The notes under the pieces were generated by a model. It ran no database searches. It was not told where the DNA came from and saw nothing but the letters and a program-made list of their open reading frames with translations. Of a DNA stretch of 64,000 nucleotides, positions 34,001-44,812 are shown one piece after another. The stretch is from Adiantum capillus-veneris (lineage: Eukaryota > Streptophyta > Polypodiopsida > Polypodiales > Pteridaceae), in contig CM043959.1 in assembly GCA_014529385.2 (NCBI GenBank), positions 46,887,928 through 46,951,927 on the forward strand, given 5' to 3'. The position numbers and the translations under genes are program-made. How positions within the stretch are numbered: position 1 is the stretch's first letter; the number at the start of each line of letters is the position of its first letter.

Positions 34001-34811
34001 TCAAATCAATGCTCAATGGCACCAAAAATCCCTGCCATACCCTCTCATCAAGGTAGAACTCTTATAGGTAAAGAAAAGATTATACAAGGATATGCAAGAA
34101 GATGGCGCAGATAAAGACCAACCGAAGTGGAGGTTAAGCTGGATAAACAAGAATCCATGATACCTGATTCTATTCACAAGAGCACCTGCAGCCCTACAGA
34201 AAGATCCGACATTCTGTCCTATACCTCGAGTAAGGACATCGCAAGCACATGAAGCACTGCATAAGAAAAGGCCAAGATGGCTTAATTTTCCCAGGTTGCT
34301 AGCTCTAGAGAAAGGCCAAGCATCAGAAGAATACATGGTGAAAACCCTAACGGGCGCCATGACATTCTTCAAAAGTCTGCTAGATCTCTCCTGTGCAATG
34401 CTATATAAGGTCTGTAGGATGCTGCTCACATGCATACAAGTTTTCAATGAGCATGAGCAGACAAGAGCCCCTTGGCTCTCATTCTTGGAAGGGAACAAAG
34501 ACCTATGCTATGATCTAAGTGGGCAACCATTAGAGGAAATTCTATATGGATTTTATGCCAGATGCATGTTCTTGCCCTCGCATAATATGCTCGCTTTTGA
34601 GGAGGCATTCTATACTGGCTTCTTCACCTGGCGAACAAAGATATTTGTGCCGGTGAAAAGCAATCTCACATCAAGATTTGTAGGATACTCGGCTATGGAA
34701 CTGAAAAAAAGAGTTATCATACAATTTTTGCAAGTGCCAGAAAAAGAACACAAAATCAGATACCAAAAGGCACTGAAAGACCGCCTCGCCCACCGTCAAC
34801 TTGAAGACTAA
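31040..34811 (+). pseudogene. Gag-like and coiled-coil ORF of a retroelement, several breaks
   Basis: A long coding region broken by stops and shifts, readable as blocks 31040-31237, 31340-32080, 32236-32457, 32700-33149, 33213-33500, 33522-34067 and 34296-34811. The second block (IVAEALRLPTEGITMRARN, FIDLIHKQVEEPARLYHQHF) looks like the capsid-like N-terminal domain of Tat-type retroelement ORFs. The middle is Glu/Lys/Gln-rich. 33213-33700 is a strong heptad coiled coil (DLQRQVQELKTEAERH, KKNKDLELELKLEQSQ). The last block has helices and Cys but no known family. There is no zinc knuckle, protease or RT, and it ends 36 bp before a polypurine tract, so it looks like the only protein of a non-autonomous element. 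Confidence 0.6.
32081..32523 (+). repeat. 224-bp tandem duplication inside the gag-like ORF
   Basis: 32081-32304 and 32305-32523 are nearly identical (GCGTATCAACGCACTAGGCA starts both). The period is not a multiple of three, so the copy disrupts the frame. Each copy encodes YQRTRQAQGKDTEKW and EDPKDYLERMYQEAEA. Confidence 0.95.
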
Positions 34812-34846
34812 TTTAGCCCATAAAGCTGTGTCAAGGGACGAAACAG

Positions 34847-35219
34847 GCGAGGAGGGGGGAATGTTAGTAGCAACCTAATGCAGACACCATTTTTCGGAGT
34901 TCTCCTTGTAAAACAATTATTATTTTTTTGATAAATCGAAAATATTATAACTTCTTTTTTCTTGGTAAACTTTGTAATTAATGAGCTGGGGCTACAAGCT
35001 TCCAGATTGTATCAACCAGTCAATTCCCAGCTATGGTAGAACTCAAGATTAATGCTTTTGACCACCCAAAAACCTTGGCTAAGGTACAAAAGCCAATTTT
35101 TGTAATTTTGGATAAGAAATACACAACGTGAGCTAACGGCGCTCACTTCTCTCCTTCTCGCGCTTCCTACTCCCTCTCCGATTGTCACATTGCGAATGCG
35201 TTTATTACATTGCAACCAC
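34847..35219 (+). mobile_element. Polypurine tract and short LTR-like segment
   Basis: GCGAGGAGGGGGGA (34847-34860) is directly followed by A and TGTTAGTAGC (34862). A plausible LTR end is GCAACCACA at 35219, just before GGTAAGAG. At about 35269 TTTGGCGTCGCCGACCC resembles the TTTGGCGCC-type primer-binding site of Tat/Athila elements, though about 50 bp further on. The sequence is unlike the LTR-like start at 28874, so the two are not a pair. Confidence 0.45.
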
Positions 35220-36239
35220 AGGTAAGAGCTCTACGCATTAACGTAAGCCATTCACAGTATTTTGTAGCTTTTGGCGTCGCCGACCCACGGCCTAATTTCA
35301 TCATAACTAGGAATTTACACTTTTAAATCGAAAAACTAAGCATAGGCGGGGTATTGGGGCATCATTGCTAAGCATTTAGATGCATTCTGGGTCAAAAATG
35401 ACTAGGTCAAAAATCCACTACTGTTAATAATTGCGATTTTGGAACTTGACCTAAAGCGGGGTTTGAAGCCATAGGAATGTGTGCTTAGGTCTTATAAACT
35501 TGTCCTAGAAGTTTCGATACGTTTGGATGTCATTTGATGCTGTAACGGATGTGATTTGCTTGCCGATGAGCGATTGGCTTTTGGTGATTTCAGTCACTTG
35601 AGTGTAGTCTGAGTTAGATGCGAGTGGTTAGTTGTTTTCCAAGAGATTGACAAACTCTTGTAGCCTCTATGCACTAGTCGCGTCAGCTTCGTCCCATGGT
35701 TTGACAAATTAATCGTGGTTCTCGCTAATACTGCAATAAGATAGGATGGTGAGGTTAGACATGCGTCCCACAATTTTATTGGGCTATGTGTCTTCTTTTA
35801 TCGTCTTGCACCATAAGTATATATTTTTTGTCAATTTATACATTCTCTAATCTCATAAATTATTTTTTCTTTTATTCAAATCACCTCCATATTTTAATCC
35901 TCACCCTTGTGAAAACAAAAAAATCGACTCCTACTCCCTTAGTCACTTTTATTATAAAATTCTCTTTTACTTGCATACTTTCCTCTTTCACCAAAAATAA
36001 TGCAAAAGAGGGACCATATTGTATGATTTCAATATCTTTTTCCATATCCAGAATTCTTGCATATTTTTTTTCACTATGTACTCATTATTCGAACACCATG
36101 TGCTCATTGAGCTAAAATCCATGAATAGTCCATACACTAGTCCCACCATGTATATATTTCTTTATTCACCAATAATCCTTCAGCCTCATTGTTACTATGC
36201 GCATTCAATTTGAACCCTCTCTTGCATATTAGCTTCCCC
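35220..36239. other. Non-coding, leader-like then AT-rich
   Basis: The first 300 bp resemble a retroelement leader (see the primer-site-like motif). From about 35780 the DNA is AT-rich, with no domain or repeat recognised. Confidence 0.4.
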
Positions 36240-39200
36240 TTATAGATCATAAAGTTCTATACCCCTTGAAGCCGCATCATGGCTCTTTCTGTATGAGCCA
36301 TCAAAGAACAACACATGTGCATTGTTGATCTGGGGTACTTCTTCAACTACCCGTTTCACCACCTCTTCCTTAACAAGAAGGGGATTCTCCTTGTAAGTCA
36401 AAAAATTAGCTAGGGTAGCTCTTGTACTGTCTTCCATTAAAGAAGAGAACTCAAACTCTTGCAGATCAATTATCCATTTCTTGACCACATTTGACATGTT
36501 AGTGCCATTAATTAACTGTGGCAAAAATGCGTAACTTTATAAGAAAACAAAAGTTTTTGGTAGCAAGTAATGACGAAATTGTTGACAAGAAAATATTACA
36601 CTGGCCATCACTAGCTCTACTTCCAACAATTTTCTTTCTACTACTAACTTCACTCGGCTTGCACAATACAATGGCCTCATATAATGGCTACCCTTCCCCT
36701 TTTGCAATAGCATGGCTCCAATGGCATCATCCCCTACTGATGGATTTACATAAAACACTTGCTCTCAATTAGGAGCCTACATGGTTGACAACCCCCCTAA
36801 GACCTCTTTCACCTCTTCAAACACTTCTTCACACTTGTCATCCCATTGCAATGGATCATGCTTTTCCACTTGTTGTAATGGATAAAGGAGCTGTGAAGAC
36901 AATGGAATAAATCATGCCATGTACTTCACTTTGTGTATAAAGGCTGCCAACTGATTTGTACTCTTAGGTGTTGGAAGAAGAATAATAGACTTAACTTTGT
37001 CTGGATTAGCTTCAATGCCATTTTTTGACACCATATGGCCCAATAATTTCACCCTTGGATGTGCTAGATGACATTATTTTGGATTTATTTGTCCTCCATA
37101 TTTATCATATCGAGTCAATACCATCTGCAGCTTCACATGGTGTTTAGCCCTACTGCTGTAGACATAGAAATCGTCCATGAATTCTTTAACACAACTACCA
37201 ATGAATGGTACCAATACCCAATTTGCTCTCTTTTGATAGAAGGATGGTCCATTTGACAACCCAAATGAAAATACCGTGTAGAAATAATAGCCCCATGGAG
37301 TACTGAAAGATGTCTTTGTTTGGTCTTTAAGAGCAATCTTCAAATGAAAATAGCCTGAAAAACCATCACACACACTGTACCTCTCATAACCTACCAACTG
37401 AATCCAAGATCTGGTTGATGAATGGAAGAGGATATGGATTCTTCTTAGTGGCTACATTTAAGGGTTTGAAATCTACATAAATCTTCCACTTCCCATCCTT
37501 CTTCAGATTGACTACTATTGGACTCACCCATTCTGTGGTCTCCACTGGGACTACAAACTCTGCCTTCAATAACTTGTCCACCTCTTCCTGCAAGGCTTCC
37601 ATCTGCTCTTGACCCATCCTTCTTAGCCTTTTCCGCACTGGCTTAGCACCTTTCTTCAGCTCTATATGCATCTCTTCTCCCTTGAACCCTATAATCTCTT
37701 CATATGAAGTAATGAACAAATCAGTAAAACTAGCCAGCATGTGCAAATATATATCCTGCTCCATAGCTGAGAGGTCTCCACTGATCATTTGTGTCATCAA
37801 TTCTTGCTTCTTTGACAATTCAACCTTGGTTTACATCAACCCTTCAATCATTTCATAAGGCCCTTCACTTTCATCTTCAATCTCATTTGCAATGCAACCA
37901 GACAGAACTCATGGATTTCTTTGTCCATCAGAAGAAATGCAACATCAACATCCTCATCATTGCTAGTAGTACTATCATTTTTCTCGTCAAACACTGTGGA
38001 ATAGTCTTCATCACTAGACTCATCCTCATTTTCATAAAGTTTCTCTAATTGTTTCCTTGTGTCCATATTATATAGATTCTTGGCACCTATCTTTCCGTAG
38101 AGGCTAATCGTACCATGTCTCCTATCTTAAACAACTCCCACTGCACGTAACCATGGTCTACCCAGTATAATAGGATATGCTCCCAACCTCGCCAACATCA
38201 CATGAAAATCAACCACCACCTTTGCATCATACGTTTCCACTTCTAAGCTCTTTACAACACCCAAACATTTGACTTTTTGATGGTAAGTTCCAATCTGACT
38301 GAAAGCCTAACACCCAAGTCACTATAAGACCCATCTTCTCAATGCATGAGTGTGTTATGACACATATTTGGGCTCCACCATCAACATAACCTTGTCCCAA
38401 ATTTTTTCTTTTGTGCCATACATATACTATAGGACAAATGCTTGGTAGCTCATTCATGCCAACACCTTCACTGAACCTCTCTCTCGTTCTTTCTCCATTG
38501 GGTTAACCATCCTCTTCCACTATCGCTTTAGCTTAGGCACCATCTCTATAAGATGCGCAAAAGTAAAATTTGCTTTTCTGCTTGTTAGATCCTCCTTCAA
38601 GTCATAGACTAATTGCCCATCCCCTAATGAAAAATTTGAAACATGAATCTTGCGACGAGCCCTTCTTTTCCTCTTGGCCTTGACATACTCGCCTTCATGG
38701 CTCTTTCCCTTCTTCTTACTAGAACATGCACCACTTCTTCCTTCCTTATCCTACGATCCTCTTCCCAATAGGCATCCCTAATGTATCCTCCAGCTTTGCT
38801 GCCTTCTCCAAGGTGAGCACACTTATCACTTTTGTCTTTCCATTTTCCTCTTAGGTTAATCCATTGGTTCCTTCTTCTCCCTTAATTTCAATGCCATAAT
38901 CATTTGACCTAGTTAGCACCTGTCTTGGCAATGGATACATGTCTCCCCCCATCCTTGGTGTCTTATCTGATTATGGGCTGATGTGGCCCAACTCTCCGCA
39001 AATATAACACGTGGGCATCTGCCTCCAGACTCTACCATTGCTTTGTTCAACACCATTCCTAGGTATTTCTTCACCTCATAGCTGATTTGCAAACCTCCCC
39101 CGACCTTGATTATTTCCCACATTACCTAGCATGTTTAGGCTGAGATTCTTCATTAAATCTACCACCTACCTCATGTAGTGACCACTGCTGGCATGACCTA

Positions 39201-39887
39201 AGGAGTAACAGAAACCACTAGTTCATGATGAACCCCTGGCATGTGACCTTGCAAAGAATCCATAGGCTGAAATTCAAACCCTCTTGGGCAAAGACTCTAC
39301 TCCTAGCTGACTCATTCTTCTCAGCTTCCACTCTTTGTTCCTTGCTACATCTAGTGCATCTTCATATGTCCTAGGCTTGTTTAGCTCCAATCTCCAACAT
39401 ATGTTCTCCCAAAAACTAGCTAAGAACCTATCCTTCTTCATCATGTTAGGTGGGAGTACCTGTGGTGCTATGGCCTTGCACATCCGCTCCCATTCCATTG
39501 AAAACTTACGTATGTATGCATCGACTGGCTCACCTTCCCTTTGCACCAAACCCTGTACTTCTTGCCACACTTTTTTAGGATCTTCTATCTTCACAAAATC
39601 CACTTCCAATCCATGTCGTAGATTGTCCCAACTTAATCTCACAGGTGGATCAACTGCACGCAATTCCTCTTCAAATTCTTTGGACCAAACTCGTGCAGCA
39701 CTCTTTAAACAAACCTCATGAGAAGACGTAACATTTTCACAGGATCATGAATTTGGTTGCTAATGCAGGCAACCTCCATCTTTTCCAAAAAGTATTCCAC
39801 ATCTTCATCACTTCTTCCATGAAACTCCGAATAAGAGAAATCCATGGACCCCCAAAAATTATTCCACATCTTCATCACTTCTTCCAT
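36240..39887 (-). pseudogene. Ty3/gypsy gag-pol, minus strand, copy 1 (no integrase)
   Basis: From 5' (right) to 3' (left). Gag at 39887-39274 (WQEVQGLVQREGEPVDAYIR, LARFWENICWRLEL-type sequence). A zinc-knuckle remnant near 39010 (CYICGELGH; the last Cys is lost). Protease at 38457-38227 (YVDGGAQICVITHSCIEKMG). Linker at 38066-37848. Reverse transcriptase at 37818-37074 (PVETTEWVSPIVVNLKKDGK, STPWGYYFYTVFSFGLSN, and the catalytic box FMDD in VKEFMDDFYVYSS). RNase H at 36758-36537 (ASRVKLVVERKLLEVELVMA). Start of a second, archaeal-type RNase H at 36360-36240 (LFFDGSYRKSHDAA), where it is cut off. A frame shift falls between the two RT blocks near 37390. The integrase and 3' LTR are missing. 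Confidence 0.85.
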
Positions 39888-41111
39888 GAAATTTCGAATA
39901 AGAGAAATCCATGACTACCCAAGTTTTGATGCTTTGAGAACCCCTTCTAACACAGGTGCAAGAACCCCAAAACTTTTTACTAACTCAATCTGTAGAAACT
40001 TCAATGGATCTCAAGCTCTAGGAAAGGATGAACACATGCACATCGGATGAGTTTTCATAGTTAAATCATTGAAATTACCACAGACAAAGGGGATTCTAGT
40101 ATCTCTCTTAATCTTCTTGGCCCAAACATAAAGACCATGCGCTGCTGGTAAAAAATCTTCCTGTCCACATAACCATTTATTTAGATTCTTTGTGAAAAAT
40201 GAAAAGGAGTGAATTGAGGTCCGTCATGATTATTCATTAAAATCCATCCATGCAGCTTCCAAGAAAGCACACTTGACTAATTACCCTATGAGTTTGCCAG
40301 AATTTCAGCAGCATAATAACATAAATGGCTCAAAAGACCAAAAAGCAACCATCACAACTAAGAAAATTTTTGGCAAAGTTCCCCAGAAGTAGAGCATTAA
40401 GAACCAAAAATATAGATTGTTTATGTATGCATAACCTGCCAACAATGGTATCCAAGCATCAAGTAGGAATCACTAGTACATAGCGTATGACGAGGTCACA
40501 AAAAGGGTGATCCAACCATTTGTATCACCCAAAGGATCTCACATTTGAGAATCCCCCAGGTCAATAAAACCTCACCACGACCCTCTCACAAAGGCTTATG
40601 CACATCTCGTATAGTCAAGTTTCAAAAATGACTATCTTCTAGACCAAGTCTCATAAATGGCTGGGACTGCCAATAAACCAAGTATGGCTCCACAAAGGCG
40701 TACAATGGCAGTATCCACAAGTAACGTACAATACCAGACAAGGCGCTCAAACATGCGCCAAATGATGCATACCCATGGCAACTGCAAGTGAATTCCACTT
40801 GCCAGTATATCACTCTACTCCAGCTACCTGTACCTGTGTGAATCACCTGTACCTCTACCTGTAACCTATAACCTGTAATCCTGAAGCTGAAGCTACTAAA
40901 ACAAGATCCTCTGTGGGGGTGCCAAAAGAGTGTGAGCGGGATGGAAACACAGACAATGCCTGTATAATCACCCAACACACACTCTTGGAATGATGCGCAC
41001 ACACACACACACTATGGGGTACCACTCAGCTTCACAACCCACCTGGTCAAGATAGGGAACACACCGATGGAGTGAGAGGAGAGAGACTATCCATTTGCCC
41101 ACTCAACACAG

Positions 41112-41145
<34 letters not shown>

Positions 41146-41640
41146 ACACCCCAAAAACTCAACTCAAGAAAGGAAGACTTCTGATGTTTAGATACAATTA
41201 AGCTTGGGCCAACACAAATGGGGAAAATAGCTTACACAATATGGATAAAATATGCCAGATACAATTACAAATTTGAATACAGACTTCGCTCATAGGAGAA
41301 ACTTACACAACAAAAACAACAAAAAAATAGTGCATTTTTGCTACCCTTCTACATCCATCCATACACCTGGTACTCAACTTTTCTCAATAATGCATACCAC
41401 AACCATGTGAAGTGGCCCCCAAATATAGTTCTCATGATGACCATTTTGCATAATTCATCACAAAAAACACCCATGTTGTGTCCGTACTTATCCATGTGCA
41501 AGTCTTGATCCCATTCAACCTCCTGATGCCAATGGATGCCACTTGACGCACTTGACGCACCTGCTTACCTTATGGCGTCAGCATGCTGATAGCTTTGTCG
41601 AGAAGTTTTATGCTCTACCAAATCCTCATTACTATTGAAA
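39888..41640 (-). other. 5' leader/LTR region of the minus-strand gypsy element, copy 1
   Basis: Non-coding, and conserved with 51340-53400 apart from the insertions there. Contains (CA)n runs and the phrase AGTGAGAGGAGAGAGACTATC shared by both copies. LTR ends were not resolved. It holds the empty site (single CATAA at 40127-40131) for the solo LTR found in copy 2. Confidence 0.5.
41111..41150. repeat. (CA)n microsatellite
   Basis: About 40 bp of CA repeats with one T interruption; the equivalent position in copy 2 (52603-52628) is shorter. Confidence 0.9.
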
Positions 41641-41874
41641 AAACACATTGATACAGGTGACGATGAAAATCGATGTACTATGTACATGCTGTCCTACATG
41701 TACACTTGTGGGTCCCACGTAACCACCTGGCTCTGGAAAATGGGCAATTCTTTATTCGATGCACCATGTATGTGTATGTACATATGTGCAATCAACTCTT
41801 CCAACAAACTTTTGACAACGGATATACCCAAATCTCCAAAGTTTTGAAGACGAGATTCTCTAAAGTGCCAAACA

Positions 41875-42639
41875 ATGGAGAAAGCATGGTCTTCATTAAG
41901 GAGACTTCAACAACATCATGAAGACTACTATGCTTATGAAGAAATTTTTTCTTGTCAATGGGGAGGATGTGGATTTAATTCTACATTTCCAAATTATATA
42001 AAAATGGATCAATTTATTTCGGGTTTGTCTCCTTTCGTAAAGACTAAGGCTACTTGTAGTGGACCCTCTACCTTTGAAGAAGCGGTCACTATTGTCCGAA
42101 GGAAGTTTCACAAGTACTTCTACATTGAAAATGGTTTTGAGAGTGTGTCTTGTCTAAAAGCAGAAAGTGAAAAAGAAGAGGAAATCATCAGTGGGGAGAT
42201 CATAGACCACGTTGATCATAAAAAAATGAATGTGTACATGGAATGCCAACTCCAAAACAAAGTAGAAGAATGTGAGTTTAATCCATGCAAGATTAAAGTT
42301 CAAGAATTGTTTGAGGATGTTGAAAAGCATTGGTATAACCCATGTATGTTAAGCATGGAGGAACGGATCATGCAAGAAGCCAAAGTTTTCATAAAATTAG
42401 AAAGTAATCCATCAACCTTTGAGGTGGTGCAATGTGAGGAGTTCCAACCTTGCCGGCCGCCCGGTGGGGGGGGGTTAGAAGGGGATGAAGAACATGGGAG
42501 AGTAGTAAAAAATAATATTTCTTCAAACAACTCTATGAATTCTAAAGAGATCATAAAAGGAATCTTTCAAAAGGGTATCATTCTCTCCAATGGTGTATTA
42601 GTGGGTGGGTGGCTTTTCATTCATGCGACAGTCTCTTAG
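41875..42639 (+). pseudogene. Tat-like gypsy element, copy 1: gag-like ORF
   Basis: 254 codons. FISGLSPFVKTKATCSGPST and FEEAVTIVRRKFHKYFYIEN match the helical end of plant retroelement gag proteins. The rest (ESEKEEEIISGEIIDHVDHK, EECEFNPCKIKVQELFEDV) is acidic and unassigned. Compared with copy 2 (53633-53995 plus 59464 onward), about 375 bp were lost between GGTTT and TTGAGAGTG at 42131, at a short microhomology. It would form the particle shell if complete. Confidence 0.65.
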
Positions 42640-43176
42640 CAAGAAAATCCAAGCTTTTGAAGCTCAAATCAGCTTCACCTTGGGTTTCACCTCTTCAAAG
42701 TCAACTCCTCCTATCTTCACATATACCTTTCATCATGGGCACCATACCTTCTTAAGTGGAAGAGGACTTGGTGATGAATGACTTGGTGGAAGAGCTCTTG
42801 AAGGTCGTAGCATATACACCCGCTTTACCCAAGAGAAAGAGCAACCTATCTTTTATATTGCATTCATAGTGGTGGAATCAATGATGGACATCAATAAGAG
42901 CTACGATTTTCTTAACTAAATTCAATAAGTGATTCCATAACATACATCTCTCTTTGGAAAAGAAATTTCAAAATCTTTGATCTTAGCGGGTGCTTATGGA
43001 AACATTTAATGGAGGAGGTTTACTCAGCCACTTGATTACATCATGTTGTAGGCTCTAGAGAGAGCCTTTCAAAACACACAAGGTTTATTAATCATATAAC
43101 AAAGGTTCTTCAAAGATAAAGTAGACAAAGATAGACGTTACAAGATCTACATGTTGTGTGATTGGATAAAAGGTAA
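42640..43176 (+). other. Degenerate stretch between gag and RT of the Tat-like copy 1
   Basis: Homologous to 60200-61097 of copy 2, but lacks 375 bp present there. No intact domain; the protease expected here is not recognisable. Confidence 0.5.
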
Positions 43177-44807
43177 ATGAATGTACCATTTTCTATGGGG
43201 GTGAGGTTTAATCCAAACAACCAAAAGACCTCTTGTGAAGGTTTGGAAGAGGTAGGTTTCCAAGAGAACCAAAATGTGGAAGATGAAGGAACGTTAGAAG
43301 GTATGTTGTCTACAACACTTACAAAGGACGAAAGAGAGGAGTTCAAAGGTGTGTTAAAAAAATTTCCTAGAATTTTTGCTAAAGACTACACCGACGTGTG
43401 TGGAGTAGATGATGTTCAACAGAAGATCAAGCTAAAAGTCAGAGGCCACATTTAAGGCTCAAAAGCTATGAAGGCTAGGAGTCATCAAGGAGGTAAGAAA
43501 GCTTCTAGAATCATGTTTCATATATCCAGTGGAGAATTCAAAGTGGGTGTCTCCTGTTGTTGTCACTCCCAAGAAGAACGGCAAGTGGAGGATGTGTGTG
43601 GATTACCGTCCACTAAATGAGGCAACAAAAAGAGATCACTTTCTCCTTCCATTTCAAGATGAGATACTAAATGAGGTAGATGGTTACGAGAAGTACACTA
43701 TGTGCAATGGATACTCACGTTACTTTCAAATAGGTATCACATTGGAGGATCATTTTTAAAAAACCTTCATCATTTGTGGTGATAAAGTTTAGATCCTACT
43801 TGCTACCAAAACCTTTTGTAATGAAAAATTGTTCCCTTGGGTGTCATCTCAAATGAATCTTAGTACTAGGATATCAAAGTGGACTATGGATTTGCAAGAG
43901 TTCCAATACTCTTTCAAGGTAGAAGATAGTGTACGTGCACAATTGGCAGGGATTCTCAAACATAGGATACATGAGAAGGAGATTAAGGTACCTGAAGTAA
44001 AGACCCTACCATTGCCACCATCAAAAAGTATTCCTAATTCTTTTACCTTGTTCTTTGATGGAGCTTATGGACGAGCTAGAGGAAAAGCAGGGGGAGGGCT
44101 AGTGTTGCTCAATCCAAGTAGAGAGGTGGTCATGAAAGAGAAGGTCAATCTACTAGGTTCAACTAGCAACAATGAAGTTGAGTACAACACACTACTCCAT
44201 GGTTTGAATATGTGCATCAGTCAAGGTTTATAGCATCTCATGGTAAAAGGGGATGCACTTCGCATTGTGAAGCAAATTTTAGGCATTTGGCCATGCAAGA
44301 ATGAAAGCCTAAAGACAAAATTTAATGCCACTCATAGGTTGTTTAATCAGCTTGAAGAAGTGCAACTATATCATATTCGTAGCAAAAAAAATGAAGGCGT
44401 AGATTTACTTGCACAACAAGCAATTACATGTGTTGAGAACAACAAAATGAAGATGTAGATCTACTTGCACGACAAGAAATTACCAAGGATTGGAGCCATT
44501 GGCTCCCATTATTGGCTACATTTTGGAGGGCGAGTTTCCACAAGATTTCACAAAAGCTCAGAAGAAAAGAGTCATGAAGAAGGCAACCATTTATCTCTTC
44601 TTAGAAGGCTCCCTCTATCGAAAAGGGAAGGATCAAGTGTGCATAAGAGTATCAACTATCCAGGTACTTCCAGACATTCTAAAAGGTTTGGCATGTGGTG
44701 GTCATTTTGCCCAAGAGTTAATTGTGGGAGCCAAATGTTTCCTCTTCAATTTACCCCTCCACCAATTTGGCATCGCTACCACAACTCAAGAAGCCGGCGG
44801 ATTTTGA
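43177..44807 (+). pseudogene. Tat-like gypsy element, copy 1: RT, archaeal-type RNase H, integrase start
   Basis: RT N-terminus (LKKFPRIFAKDYTDVCGVDD) and palm start (NSKWVSPVVVTPKKNGKWRM, CVDYRPLNEATKRDHF) to 43759. About 700 bp with the catalytic DD box and the first RNase H are then deleted relative to copy 2. Next comes an archaeal-type RNase H at 44035-44459 with its acidic residues in LFFDGAYGRARGKAGGGLVL, NNEVEYNTLLHGLNMC and KGDALRIVKQILG, then an integrase zinc-binding start (GSLYRKGKDQVCIRV, LACGGHFAQE) at 44490-44720. Two RNase H domains are diagnostic of the Tat lineage of Ty3/gypsy. The element stops in the integrase, where PLE sequence begins. Confidence 0.8.
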
Positions 44808-44812
44808 GGTGA

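Larger units (their letters stand above)
38262..42131. repeat. Unit-1 segment of the macro-tandem duplication (partner 50131-53896)
   Basis: Starts at the shared ACATTTGACTTTTTGATGG (38267 and 50131) and runs through the gypsy protease-gag region, its leader and the start of the plus-strand Tat-like gag (GAAAATGGTTT at 42127 and 53887). The partner additionally contains the 789-bp solo LTR and a 283-bp segment, and lacks about 730 bp corresponding to 38900-39150 and nearby. Divergence is a few percent by eye. Confidence 0.9.

Noticed and set aside
28874-34862. A paired 5' and 3' LTR around the gag-like coiled-coil ORF
   Set aside because: Both boundaries follow a polypurine tract and start TGTTA, but the sequences after them do not resemble each other, so they are not a pair.
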